Origin: Eubacterium sp.
Lineage (GTDB): Bacteria; Bacillota; Clostridia; Lachnospirales; Lachnospiraceae
DNA length: 64,000 bases
Assembly: GCA_017459945.1 (NCBI GenBank)
Contig: JAFUBZ010000019.1
Span: forward strand, 1 to 64,000
Reading direction: 5' to 3'
In this document: in pieces, positions 37,003-45,411 of the stretch
Position numbering within the stretch: position 1 is the first letter of the stretch
How the letters are laid out: every line of letters begins with the position of its first letter
Made by a program: the position numbers and the translations under genes
Notes under the pieces: model-generated
What the model was told of the DNA's origin: nothing
The model's input: the letters and a program-made list of their open reading frames with translations, nothing else
Database searches by the model: none

Positions 37003-38340
37003 ATGAATGTTTATGAAGAATATCAGAAAAGACTGGTGACTGCCGAAGAAGCGGTAAAGATCGTTAAGGACGGAGACTGGGTAGATTACTGCCAGACCTG
37101 TTCTTTTCCGGAAGCACTGGATGCCGCACTGGCAGCGCGCAAAGACGAATTGAAAGATGTTAAGATCCGCAATGCGATCGCGATGAAGCCGGTACAGGTC
37201 GTAGAGCAGGATCCGGAGCACAAGGCGTTCACCTACAATGCATGGCATTGCTCAGGCTTAGACCGTCACTATGTAGACAAGGGTCTTGCTTATTATATGC
37301 CGATGCTGTTCCGTTTCAACGGATCTTATTATACAAAGGGTTATGCACCGGTTAATGTAGCGATGATCACGGTTTCTCCGATGGGACCGCACGGATATTT
37401 CAGCTATGGTCTGACGAACTGCTGCATGCAGGAGATGCTTGATGCGGCGGATCACATCATCCTGGAAGTCAATGAAAACATGCCGGTTGTTTTCGGTATG
37501 GAAGCAGATCATATTCATATCACCGATGTTGATTATGTTGTAGAGAACAATGTTCCGCTCGGTACGGCACCGGGTGCGCCGGCAGGCGAGATCGACCGCG
37601 CGATCGCAAACAATATCTTCCCGTATCTGTATGACGGGATCACACTGCAGATCGGTATCGGCGGTATGCCGAATGCGCTTGGCGGCCTGATCGCTGAGTC
37701 TGATCTGAAGGATCTGGGCATGCATACAGAGCTGATGAGCGATGGATACTTAAAGCTTTATGAAGCCGGCAAGATCACGAATAAGAAAAAGCCGATCAAT
37801 ACCGGCAAGGGTGTATTCTCAATCTGTAACGGATCTCCGGAGCTTTATGATTATCTGCATATGAACGTTGATATCATGTCGGCACCGATGGCTTATGTAA
37901 ACAATCCGGCGACGATCAAAGCGCTTGATCACTTCGTGTCGATCAACGGATGCATCGCGATGGATCTTTACGGACAGGTTTGCTCGGAGACAGCAGGCAC
38001 CCGTCACATCAGCGGAACCGGCGGTCAGCTTGACTTTGTGACCGGCGCAGGAGAAGCAGCACATGGACAGGCGTTCCTGGCAATGCCGTCTACACACACG
38101 GACAAAAAGGGTGTCGTACATTCGAATATCCTTCCGAAGTTTACCAATGGTGATGTGATCACAACACCGCGTACACAGGCGATGTTTATGGCAACCGAAT
38201 ATGGCGTTGTCAACATCCAGGGTATTCCGACCTGGGAGAAAGCGGAGCGCATCATTTCGATCGCACATCCGGATTTCCGCGACGAGCTGATCAAGGCTGC
38301 TGAGGAGCAGAAGATCTGGCGTCCGTCCAATAAGAGATAA
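37003..38340 (+). CDS. Acetyl-CoA hydrolase/transferase family enzyme, butyryl-CoA:acetate CoA-transferase-like
   Basis: 445 residues of the class that swaps CoA between an acyl-CoA and acetate. Family landmarks are IGIGGMPNALGGLIAESDLKDLGMHTEL (Glu in HTEL is the likely covalent catalytic residue), GTGGQLDFVTGA and TEYGVVNIQGIPTWEKAERIISIAHPDFR. It resembles butyryl-CoA:acetate CoA-transferases of gut clostridia but also 4-hydroxybutyrate CoA-transferase, and substrate cannot be settled by eye. ATG 37003 follows AAGGAGG; the frame opens upstream at 36892 without signals. It stands alone between terminators. With etfBA it is consistent with butyrate-type fermentation. Confidence 0.85.
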   Translation: MNVYEEYQKRLVTAEEAVKIVKDGDWVDYCQTCSFPEALDAALAARKDELKDVKIRNAIAMKPVQVVEQDPEHKAFTYNAWHCSGLDRHYVDKGLAYYMPMLFRFNGSYYTKGYAPVNVAMITVSPMGPHGYFSYGLTNCCMQEMLDAADHIILEVNENMPVVFGMEADHIHITDVDYVVENNVPLGTAPGAPAGEIDRAIANNIFPYLYDGITLQIGIGGMPNALGGLIAESDLKDLGMHTELMSDGYLKLYEAGKITNKKKPINTGKGVFSICNGSPELYDYLHMNVDIMSAPMAYVNNPATIKALDHFVSINGCIAMDLYGQVCSETAGTRHISGTGGQLDFVTGAGEAAHGQAFLAMPSTHTDKKGVVHSNILPKFTNGDVITTPRTQAMFMATEYGVVNIQGIPTWEKAERIISIAHPDFRDELIKAAEEQKIWRPSNKR

Positions 38341-38370
38341 AGCACTGATCATATATCTGAAAAGTGGTGG

Positions 38371-38406
38371 AATCCCGTCTGTATTTACATACAGGCGGGA
38401 TTTTTC
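38371..38406 (+). terminator. Terminator after the CoA-transferase gene
   Basis: A 13-bp stem with one G-T pair, AATCCCGTCTGTA (38371-38383) / TACAGGCGGGATT (38390-38402), 6-nt loop, then a T-run. Confidence 0.9.
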
Positions 38407-38428
38407 TTTTATACAAAGCGGATTCGCA

Positions 38429-38458
38429 CTGACATTTTTCGTTAAAATATGTTATGAT
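38429..38458 (+). promoter_or_regulatory. Promoter for the CarD-family gene
   Basis: CTGACA (38429-38434), 18-nt spacer, TATGAT (38453-38458), one mismatch each. The start would fall near 38465, close to the ribosome site AAAGGAG. Confidence 0.55.
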
Positions 38459-38482
38459 AAATGTCGAAAGGAGTCTTTTTGC

Positions 38483-38992
38483 ATGTTTAAGATCGGAGAT
38501 CATGTTGTATATGGCAGCAAAGGCGTTTGTGCCGTTGCTGATATTACCCAGATGAAGATGCCGGGGGCTGAGAAAGAGCGCCCGTATTATGTGCTGCATC
38601 CGGTCTGGGATAGCGGTGCGCGCGTGTATCTTCCGGCAGACAGTGAAAAGGCCGTGATCCGCAAGGTGATCACAAAAGAAGAAGGAAAGCAGCTGATCAG
38701 TGAAATGCCAAAGATCGGATGTCTTCCGGTAGCGGAAGACAAAAAGAGAGAGCAGGATTACAAAGACGCGATGCGTACCTGCGACTGCAGACTGCTCGTC
38801 AGCCTGATCAAGACACTTGCTGCGCGAAAGGAAGAACGGATCGCGGCAGGGAAGAAGAATACCGCATTGGATGAGCGTTATCTAAGGGCCGCGGAGCACG
38901 AGTTATATGATGAGCTTGCCATTGCCCTGGATCAGTCAAAAGAAGAGGTTACCAGTCAGATCAGAAAGATCATCGGCATACCGGAAAACTAA
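38483..38992 (+). CDS. CarD-family transcriptional regulator
   Basis: 169 residues. The N-terminal 60 residues form the RNA-polymerase-interacting Tudor-like domain shared with Mfd (FKIGDHVVYGSKGVCAVADI). The C-terminal helical domain (about 80-165) is basic and could bind DNA at promoters. CarD proteins bind the beta subunit and stabilise open complexes, often at rRNA promoters. Own promoter and terminator, so monocistronic. Confidence 0.9.
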   Translation: MFKIGDHVVYGSKGVCAVADITQMKMPGAEKERPYYVLHPVWDSGARVYLPADSEKAVIRKVITKEEGKQLISEMPKIGCLPVAEDKKREQDYKDAMRTCDCRLLVSLIKTLAARKEERIAAGKKNTALDERYLRAAEHELYDELAIALDQSKEEVTSQIRKIIGIPEN

Positions 38993-39012
38993 GACAGAGA
39001 TATTGATATAAG

Positions 39013-39057
39013 ACATCCTGAGAGCGTCTAAGATACGGCTTTCAGGATGTTTTTTTG
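39013..39057 (+). terminator. Terminator after the CarD-family gene
   Basis: ACATCCTGAGAGC (39013-39025) pairs over 13 bp with GCTTTCAGGATGT (39038-39050), one G-T pair, then TTTTTT. Confidence 0.9.
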
Positions 39058-39108
39058 TGCGATCAGGCCGAATATACATCCTGCGTTCCCATGAATAATA
39101 CTGTATAT

Positions 39109-39137
39109 TTGCCAAAATGAATAACATGTGGTAAAAT
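39109..39137 (+). promoter_or_regulatory. Promoter for the class A PBP gene
   Basis: TTGCCA (39109-39114), 17-nt spacer, TAAAAT (39132-39137) preceded by TGG (extended -10). Each box has one mismatch. Confidence 0.65.
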
Positions 39138-39190
39138 CTCATGGATAATGCAAAAGTGGGTTTTTAGACTGTGAGGTAGAAAAGAACTCC

Positions 39191-41506
39191 ATGAAAAGAA
39201 AACGAATGCCGATTTCCCGCGTGAAACGCGTTAAGATCGCGCAGAGAAAGAAGCCCTTAAGTAAAAAAGAATACAAACGTCAGCTTAAAATCGCACGACG
39301 AATTGATTTTTTCAGGAATTTCCTGATTGTGATCGCCGTCATCATCGGATTGCTGGCAGCCGGGTTTGTTGCCGGGAATATGTACCTGAAAAAAGAATCC
39401 GGCATGAATCTGTTCGAGATGGCGGATGATGCAAAGCAGATCGTGGCAGACAGCAGACCGGAGGATTTCCGCCTGGCGGAAAGCTCCTACGTATATGACA
39501 GTGACGGCAATCAGATCGCGGAACTGGCAAGTGATACGGATGCGACGTATCTGAAGTATGACCAGATTCCGGAAGATGTCATTAATGCGTTCGTGTCGAT
39601 CGAGGATCGTACCTATTGGGAAAATGAAGGATACGATGTAAAGGGTATCATTCGTGCGGTAGTAGATTATGCCCGTTCGCACGGAAAAGTTGCAGAGGGT
39701 GCGAGTACCATTACACAGCAGCTTGCAAGAACACAGTATCTGACACGTGATAAGTCCATTATCCGTAAGATCCGGGAGATCTTTATCGCAAAGGAGCTGG
39801 CTGAAAAGTACAGCAAAGAGCAGATCATGGAATTTTATTGTAATACCTGCTGTTTTGCAAACGGTATTTACGGCGTCCAGGATGCTTCGCTGACATATTT
39901 CAGTGTGCCCGTGGATGAACTGGATGTATCACAAATTGCCTATATTTGTGCGATCCCGAACTATCCGGAATATTATAATCCGTATAAGGACAGCGCCAAT
40001 GCGATCCCGCGTCGGAATAAGATCTTAAAGGATATGCTGGAGTGCGGTTATATCGCACAGGGCGCATATGAGGAAGCGGTTGCTGAGGATATTACGGTTA
40101 CGCCGAAGGCAGAAAAAACAGAATATTATGATTACGAGACCACCTATGCCGTAAACTGTGCGGTGCGTTATCTCATGAAGGTAGACGGATTTGGATTCGA
40201 ATATGAATTTGAGGATTCAGATTCCTATGATACTTATATGGAGGCATATAACGAAGCATACGAAGATGCCCGTTATAAGCTGTATACCGGCGGATATAAA
40301 GTCTATACGACCATTGATGAAGATGCACAGGAGAACCTGCAGGATGTTCTGAATGAAGGGCTGTCATTTAATGATAATACAAAGGATGACGGTGTCTATG
40401 AGCTGCAGGGCGCAATGACGGTTATTGACAATGAGACAGGAAAAGTCGTTGCGATCATTGGAGGACGGAAGCAGGAAGAACTTGATTCAACCTACTCTCT
40501 GAACCGTGCATTCCAGAGTTATCGTCAGCCGGGTAGTACCTTCAAGCCGTTGGTTGTCTACACACCGGCTTTTGAGGAGGGATATACACAATATTCCATT
40601 TTAAGAAACATTAACGTCACAAAGGCGAAAAAGGCATCTTCTTCCGAGATCAGCAATATGTACGGAGATGGCATGACGCTTCGCCGGGCGGTGATCAACA
40701 GTGTGAACGGATGTGCGTACTGGCTGTTCAATGAGATCGGCATTGACACCGGTATTTCGCATGTCCATGATATGCATTTTACCAAGATCCTTCCGTCTGA
40801 TCATGTAAAGAGTGCAGCGCTTGGCGCGCTGACATATGGTGCGACGACCGTTGAGATGGCAAACGCCTACAGTACGATCGAGAACCACGGACAGTTCACA
40901 GAGACCGATTGTATCAGTCAGATCGTGGATCATGACGGAAATAATATCTACTCCTCACCTGATACGACACGTGTGTATGATCAGGAAGCTGCTGACAATA
41001 TGACAGATGTCATGATGGGCGTAGTCACGACAGGTACTGCAAGCAGCATGAACTGGTATTCACATTCCGATACGGACGCGGCAGGAAAGACCGGTACGAC
41101 CAACGAAAGTAAGGACGGATGGTTCTGCGGATTCACACCGTATTATACGATCGCGGTATGGGTCGGTTATGACCAGCCGAAAGAGCTTTCCAATCTGTAC
41201 GGTGGTACGTATCCTGCAAGGATCTGGCGCGAAGCGATGCTCTATATGATCGACGGCAAGGAAACCGCGTCGTTTGATATTGAGAAGATCAGTCGTCACT
41301 ACTCCGTATATCAGGATTACGGATATACACGTGATCCGGAGGAAACCCGACAGGAAGAAACCACGGATGAAGAAGTGACCGAAGAGGATACTGAGGAAAC
41401 GACAGAGACTACTGAGGAAACGACAGAGACTACCGGGGAAACAACAGATACTACGGAAGCACCGGCAGAGGAAGCGCCGGCGGATGATGGCGGTGGAGAA
41501 GAATAA
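39191..41506 (+). CDS. Class A penicillin-binding protein (transglycosylase/transpeptidase)
   Basis: 771 residues, builds and crosslinks peptidoglycan. A very basic cytoplasmic head (residues 1-37) precedes one membrane helix (about 42-65). The GT51 transglycosylase domain has SIEDRTYWENEGYD with its catalytic Glu, and EGASTITQQLAR. The transpeptidase has STFK near 449 (active Ser), SVNG and KTGTTNE near 633. The C-terminus is a Thr/Glu repeat tail (EETTETT units) likely lying in the wall. Most like PBP1A of Firmicutes. It is followed 33 nt later by aroA, possibly on the same transcript. Confidence 0.93.
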   Translation: MKRKRMPISRVKRVKIAQRKKPLSKKEYKRQLKIARRIDFFRNFLIVIAVIIGLLAAGFVAGNMYLKKESGMNLFEMADDAKQIVADSRPEDFRLAESSYVYDSDGNQIAELASDTDATYLKYDQIPEDVINAFVSIEDRTYWENEGYDVKGIIRAVVDYARSHGKVAEGASTITQQLARTQYLTRDKSIIRKIREIFIAKELAEKYSKEQIMEFYCNTCCFANGIYGVQDASLTYFSVPVDELDVSQIAYICAIPNYPEYYNPYKDSANAIPRRNKILKDMLECGYIAQGAYEEAVAEDITVTPKAEKTEYYDYETTYAVNCAVRYLMKVDGFGFEYEFEDSDSYDTYMEAYNEAYEDARYKLYTGGYKVYTTIDEDAQENLQDVLNEGLSFNDNTKDDGVYELQGAMTVIDNETGKVVAIIGGRKQEELDSTYSLNRAFQSYRQPGSTFKPLVVYTPAFEEGYTQYSILRNINVTKAKKASSSEISNMYGDGMTLRRAVINSVNGCAYWLFNEIGIDTGISHVHDMHFTKILPSDHVKSAALGALTYGATTVEMANAYSTIENHGQFTETDCISQIVDHDGNNIYSSPDTTRVYDQEAADNMTDVMMGVVTTGTASSMNWYSHSDTDAAGKTGTTNESKDGWFCGFTPYYTIAVWVGYDQPKELSNLYGGTYPARIWREAMLYMIDGKETASFDIEKISRHYSVYQDYGYTRDPEETRQEETTDEEVTEEDTEETTETTEETTETTGETTDTTEAPAEEAPADDGGGEE

Positions 41507-41539
41507 CGGTTCCGATGCAGTTGGAAAACGGATGGTTAT

Positions 41540-42829
41540 ATGATGAAACAGGACTTTTATGAAGCAAAACCGCTTCAAAAGTCTGTCAAGGCCAATGTAC
41601 AGGTGCCCGGTTCGAAAAGCGTTACGAACCGGGCACTTTTGCTTGCGGCACTTGCGGACGGATGGAGCAGGCTGGACGGTGCGCTTGTCAGTGATGATGC
41701 ACAGCACTTTTTGACATGCCTGAAAGAACTCGGATTTGAGATCCGGACAGAAAATGAACAGCGTACGGTATCGATCAGAGGATTGGGAGGAACCATTCCC
41801 AAAAAGAGCGGCAGGATCTATGTGGGAAGCGCAGGAACAGCCGCAAGGTTTTTGACGGCGATGCTGGGATTTTCAGAGGGAGCGTATGTCATAGACGCCT
41901 CGTCACAGATGAAAAAAAGACCGATGAAACCGCTTTTTGATGCCTTGCGTCAGATGGGGGCAGGGATCACGTGTCTGGAAGACGCGGATTGTCTGCCGGT
42001 CAGGATCAGTGGAAATAATGGAATGGTGCGGGAACAGGAACTGGAGCTTGACATCAGCGAAAGCACACAATTTTTAAGTGCGCTTTTGATGACAGCACCG
42101 ATGCTGAAAGGAACGTTAAGGATCAGGATCACCAGTCAGAAGACGGACGGTGCATATGTCAGGATCACACGCAGGATGATGGAAGAATTCGGCGTAACTG
42201 CTTCAAAGCAGGATGATGTGTATCTGATCCCGGCAGGGGCATCTTATCAGAGCAGAGATTATGAGATCGAACCGGACGTATCCGGCGCATGTTATTTTTA
42301 CGCAGCAGCGGCTTTGTGCGGCGGAGAAGTGACGGTTGCACGTGTGCACCTGGAACTGTCTCAGGGAGATCTGAAGTTCCTTGATGTATTATGTGAAATG
42401 GGATGCACCATGGAGGATGCACCGGAAGGGATATGCCTAAAGGGACCCGGACGGTTAAAAGGCATCTGCATCAATATGAATGATTTTTCTGACCAGGCAT
42501 TGACGCTGGCGGCGATCGCACCGTTTGCGGACGGACCGGTAGAGATTACAGGAATTGCCCATATCAGAGGACAGGAATGTGACAGGATCCATGCGATCAC
42601 AAGCAATTTGAAGCGTGCAGGCATAGAATGTGAAGAATGGGATGACGGGGTAAGGATTTTCCCGGGAAAACCAAAGCCCTGTGAGATCGAGACATTTTCA
42701 GACCACAGAGTTGCAATGGCATTTGCGCTGATGGGACTTCGCGCAGAAGGCATCCGAATTCTTGATCCGGGGTGCTGTGCAAAGACATTTCCTGCATTCT
42801 TTCAGGTACTAGACGTTTTCAGAGGTTGA
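41540..42829 (+). CDS. aroA: 3-Phosphoshikimate 1-carboxyvinyltransferase (EPSP synthase)
   Basis: 429 residues. Transfers enolpyruvate from PEP to shikimate 3-phosphate in the aromatic amino acid pathway. Recognisable motifs: VPGSKSVTNRALLLAALADG, GSAGTAARFLTAML, DISESTQFLSALLM and ETFSDHRVAMAFALMGL. The GSAGTA sequence has Ala at the position often associated with class II-type enzymes rather than the GNAGTA of class I. No other shikimate gene is nearby. The ribosome site is weak; two ATG codons in a row begin the frame. Confidence 0.93.
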   Translation: MMKQDFYEAKPLQKSVKANVQVPGSKSVTNRALLLAALADGWSRLDGALVSDDAQHFLTCLKELGFEIRTENEQRTVSIRGLGGTIPKKSGRIYVGSAGTAARFLTAMLGFSEGAYVIDASSQMKKRPMKPLFDALRQMGAGITCLEDADCLPVRISGNNGMVREQELELDISESTQFLSALLMTAPMLKGTLRIRITSQKTDGAYVRITRRMMEEFGVTASKQDDVYLIPAGASYQSRDYEIEPDVSGACYFYAAAALCGGEVTVARVHLELSQGDLKFLDVLCEMGCTMEDAPEGICLKGPGRLKGICINMNDFSDQALTLAAIAPFADGPVEITGIAHIRGQECDRIHAITSNLKRAGIECEEWDDGVRIFPGKPKPCEIETFSDHRVAMAFALMGLRAEGIRILDPGCCAKTFPAFFQVLDVFRG

Positions 42830-42898
42830 TTTTTCACGCAAAAAGGCGGATAATAGGGGTTGTATATTAAGTATTATGTTGTAGGAGGTTTTTTTACA

Positions 42899-43426
42899 AT
42901 GGCAACAAGTAAAGCAAAGACAGAAGCAGTGAAAGCAGAAGTCAAAGAAGAAAAGAAGGTTGCAGCAGCAAAGACAGAAGAGAAAGTAACAGCAAAGGTT
43001 GCGGCACCGGCAGCAAATGCTGAAGAGAAAAAGCCGGCAGCAAAGGCTGAGGAAAAGAAGCCGGCAGCAAAAGCAGAAGAAAAGAAACCGGCCGCAAAAA
43101 CTGCAGCAAAAAAGACAACAGCGAAAGCTGAGACAAAGAAAACAGAAACCAAAAAGGCAGCAGCGAAAAAGCCTGCAGCTAAGAAGACAGCAGCAAAGAA
43201 ACCGGCAGCAAAAAAAGCAGCCGTTAAGAAGCCTGCTTCCAGAATGATCCTGCAGTTCATGGGCAAAGACGTGAATGTTGAAGATCTGAAGGAGCGCGCA
43301 CTTGCGCAGTTTGCAGCACTGCAGCCGGATGTTCCGGTAAAAGAGATCGCGATGTATCTAAAGCCGGAAGACAGCGCAGCTTATTATGTTATCAATGATG
43401 AGCATATGGGCAAGGTCGAGTATTAA
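42899..43426 (+). CDS. Histone-H1-like Lys/Ala repeat protein with DUF6465 domain
   Basis: 175 residues. Residues 1-112 are Lys/Ala/Pro/Glu low complexity with repeats such as AEEKKPAAK and KKPAAKKTAAK, like eukaryotic H1 tails or bacterial nucleoid proteins. The last 60 residues match the DUF6465 domain (MILQFMGKDVNVEDLKERALAQF and YLKPEDSAAYYVINDEHMGKVEY). A nucleic-acid-binding role is plausible from charge, unproven. Start ATG 42899 has GTAGGAGG upstream; the longer frame from 42860 is not used. A strong hairpin follows that also houses the etf promoter. Confidence 0.8.
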   Translation: MATSKAKTEAVKAEVKEEKKVAAAKTEEKVTAKVAAPAANAEEKKPAAKAEEKKPAAKAEEKKPAAKTAAKKTTAKAETKKTETKKAAAKKPAAKKTAAKKPAAKKAAVKKPASRMILQFMGKDVNVEDLKERALAQFAALQPDVPVKEIAMYLKPEDSAAYYVINDEHMGKVEY

Positions 43427-43470
43427 TCCTTTTGACAGGATAAAACTAATAGTTCACATAAAATGCGCAA

Positions 43471-43510
43471 TAAGAGATTGACATTAGTTTGTCAATCTCT
43501 TATACTTTTT
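43471..43510 (+). terminator. Terminator hairpin after the DUF6465 gene
   Basis: A perfect 13-bp stem TAAGAGATTGACA (43471-43483) / TGTCAATCTCTTA (43490-43502), 6-nt loop, followed by a T-run. It contains the -35 box of the etf promoter. Confidence 0.85.
43478..43506 (+). promoter_or_regulatory. etfBA promoter embedded in the terminator hairpin
   Basis: TTGACA (43478-43483) and TATACT (43501-43506) are spaced 17 nt, almost consensus. The -35 is the left stem arm and the -10 begins on the right arm's last bases. A second perfect TATAAT lies at 43531-43536 without a good -35. Confidence 0.75.
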
Positions 43511-43520
43511 TTATCGTTAG

Positions 43521-43544
43521 TAGTTACTTATATAATAGTAACTA
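43521..43544 (+). promoter_or_regulatory. Palindromic operator-like site upstream of etfB
   Basis: TAGTTACT (43521-43528) and AGTAACTA (43537-43544) form a perfect 8-bp dyad around TATATAAT. It sits just downstream of the predicted start of the main promoter, where a repressor would block transcription. The binding factor is unknown. Confidence 0.5.
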
Positions 43545-43584
43545 TGCCCTTTAGTAAGTAGCATTTGTGCAGGAGGAGAAGTCT

Positions 43585-44388
43585 ATGAACATTTTAGTAT
43601 GCGTTAAGCAGGTTCCGGATACGACGATCATCAAGATCGATCCGGTGACAAATACGCTGGTACGTGATGGCGTACCGAGTATCCTGAATCCGTTTGACAG
43701 CTATGCAATGGAAGCTGCAGCAAGAATCAAAGACAATGATCCGGATACAAAGATCGTTATCGTCAGCATGGGCCCGACACAGGCAGAAGCAGTTGTCCGT
43801 GAGTGCCTTGCAGTAGGCGGCGACAGTGGATATCTGGTATCTGACCGTGCATTCGGCGGCTCTGATACATTGGCTACCAGTTACATCATTGCTTGCGCGA
43901 TCAAGAAGATCGAAGAGATCGAAGGCAAATTCGATATGATCTTCTGTGGAAAACAGGCAATCGACGGTGATACCGCACAGGTAGGCTGCGAGATCGCAGA
44001 GCATCTGGATCTGCCGCAGGTAACCTATGGTCTGACCTGTGAAGCAGAAGCAGATCAGCTGAAGGTTTACAAAGAGATCGACGGCGGTCAGCAGGTAATC
44101 GGTGTTAAGTATCCGTGCCTGATCACCTTTACAAAACCGGCATTTGACATGCGTTATCCGTCAGTTAAGAGCAAACTGGCTGCACGGAAGAAAGAGATCA
44201 CCACATTAACCGTAGACGCATTCCCGGATATCGACCGTGCATGCATCGGCCTGAAGGGATCCCCGACACGTGTTAAGAAGACATTCGTACCGCCGGTTAA
44301 ACAGGGCGGCGTTGTGATCAAAGAAGAAACCGACGCAGAAAGCGCAGTGAAACTCGTTTCCCTGCTGGATGAAGCGAATATCATTTAA
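43585..44388 (+). CDS. etfB: Electron transfer flavoprotein subunit beta
   Basis: 267 residues. Binds AMP or a second FAD at the ETF interface. Family landmarks are NILVCVKQVPDTT, NPFDSYAMEAA, VSMGPTQAEAVVRECLAVG and CGKQAIDGDTAQVG. ETF passes electrons between acyl-CoA dehydrogenases or lactate dehydrogenases and other carriers; bifurcating versions reduce ferredoxin. No partner dehydrogenase is nearby, so the electron donor is undetermined. ATG 43585 follows AGGAGG. The etfA gene follows at 14 nt. Confidence 0.95.
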   Translation: MNILVCVKQVPDTTIIKIDPVTNTLVRDGVPSILNPFDSYAMEAAARIKDNDPDTKIVIVSMGPTQAEAVVRECLAVGGDSGYLVSDRAFGGSDTLATSYIIACAIKKIEEIEGKFDMIFCGKQAIDGDTAQVGCEIAEHLDLPQVTYGLTCEAEADQLKVYKEIDGGQQVIGVKYPCLITFTKPAFDMRYPSVKSKLAARKKEITTLTVDAFPDIDRACIGLKGSPTRVKKTFVPPVKQGGVVIKEETDAESAVKLVSLLDEANII

Positions 44389-44402
44389 AGGAGGGACGAA
44401 CC

Positions 44403-45410
44403 GTGGAAGTAAAGAGCAAAGATTTATGGGTATTTGTAGAGACAAATGAAGATGGTACTGCGAAAAACGTTGGTATCGAGCTCCTGGGACCGGGCCGTGA
44501 ACTGGCAGACGGACAGGGCGGAAAGCTTTGTGCACTGATCATTGGATGCGGTGTTGACGCAGCTGTTGCAGATGCAAACGCACATGGCGCTGACATCATT
44601 TATGTGATCGATGGCGAAGAATACAAAGACTATACAACAGACGCATATGCACTGGCAGTTTGCCATGCACTGGATACATATGGACCGACCACGATGCTGT
44701 TTGGTGCTACACCGAACGGACGTGACCTTGGCCCGCGTGTTTCCTGCCGTCTGAATACAGGTCTGACAGCAGACTGTACAAGACTGAGCATTGATGAGGA
44801 ATCCGGTAATGTTGCATGGACCCGTCCGGCATTCGGCGGTAACCTGATGGCAACGATCCTTTGCCCGGATCATCGTCCGCAGCTTGGTACCGTACGTCCT
44901 GGCGTATTCAAGAAACCGGAAGAGACCGAAGGAAAAGCTGAGATCATCAATATCGATTTCCATGTAGCAGCAGATCAGATCCGTACACAGATCCTCGAGG
45001 TTCTGATGGAAGAAGGCGGAGAGCTGGTTGACCTGGAAGGCGCTGATATCATCGTAGCAGGCGGCCGTGGCGTAGGCGGACCGGAAGGTTTTGCTCCGCT
45101 GAAAGAGCTTTGTGAAGTTCTGGGTGCTACCCTTGGTGCTTCACGTGCAGCAGTTGATTCCGGATGGATCACACACAGCCATCAGGTAGGTCAGACAGGT
45201 AAGACCGTTGGACCGAAACTGTACATCGCTTGTGGTATCTCCGGTGCGATCCAGCATGCAGCTGGTATCGGCGGATCCGATTGCATCATCGCGATCAACA
45301 AAGATCCGGAAGCAAACATCTTCCAGATTGCTGACTATGGTATCGTTGGCGACCTGTTTGAGGTTGTTCCGAAGCTGACAGAAGAGATTAAGAAACTCAA
45401 AGGCCTGTAA
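44403..45410 (+). CDS. etfA: Electron transfer flavoprotein subunit alpha
   Basis: 335 residues. The C-terminal FAD domain is typical: GRGVGGPEGFAPLKELCEVLGA, GASRAAVDSGWITHSHQVGQTGKTV, PKLYIACGISGAIQHAAGI and AINKDPEANIFQIADYGIVGD. The N-terminal part matches GLTADCTRLSIDEESG. Start is GTG 44403 with AAAGGAGGG upstream. Its stop lies one base from the stop of the convergent glutamate-cysteine ligase gene, so its terminator has to lie inside that gene. Confidence 0.95.
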   Translation: MEVKSKDLWVFVETNEDGTAKNVGIELLGPGRELADGQGGKLCALIIGCGVDAAVADANAHGADIIYVIDGEEYKDYTTDAYALAVCHALDTYGPTTMLFGATPNGRDLGPRVSCRLNTGLTADCTRLSIDEESGNVAWTRPAFGGNLMATILCPDHRPQLGTVRPGVFKKPEETEGKAEIINIDFHVAADQIRTQILEVLMEEGGELVDLEGADIIVAGGRGVGGPEGFAPLKELCEVLGATLGASRAAVDSGWITHSHQVGQTGKTVGPKLYIACGISGAIQHAAGIGGSDCIIAINKDPEANIFQIADYGIVGDLFEVVPKLTEEIKKLKGL

Positions 45411-45411
45411 A

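Noticed and set aside
41380..41470. Separate repeat element at the end of the PBP gene
   Set aside because: Short repeats encode the Thr/Glu tail and stay in frame, so it is part of the protein.
43021..43210. CRISPR-like or tandem DNA repeat
   Set aside because: Repetition is codon-level (Lys-Ala-Pro) within a coding frame with variable unit length and no spacers.
42874..43266. Antisense frame rich in Ala/Phe opposite the DUF6465 gene
   Set aside because: Artefact of the Lys/Ala repeats on the sense strand.
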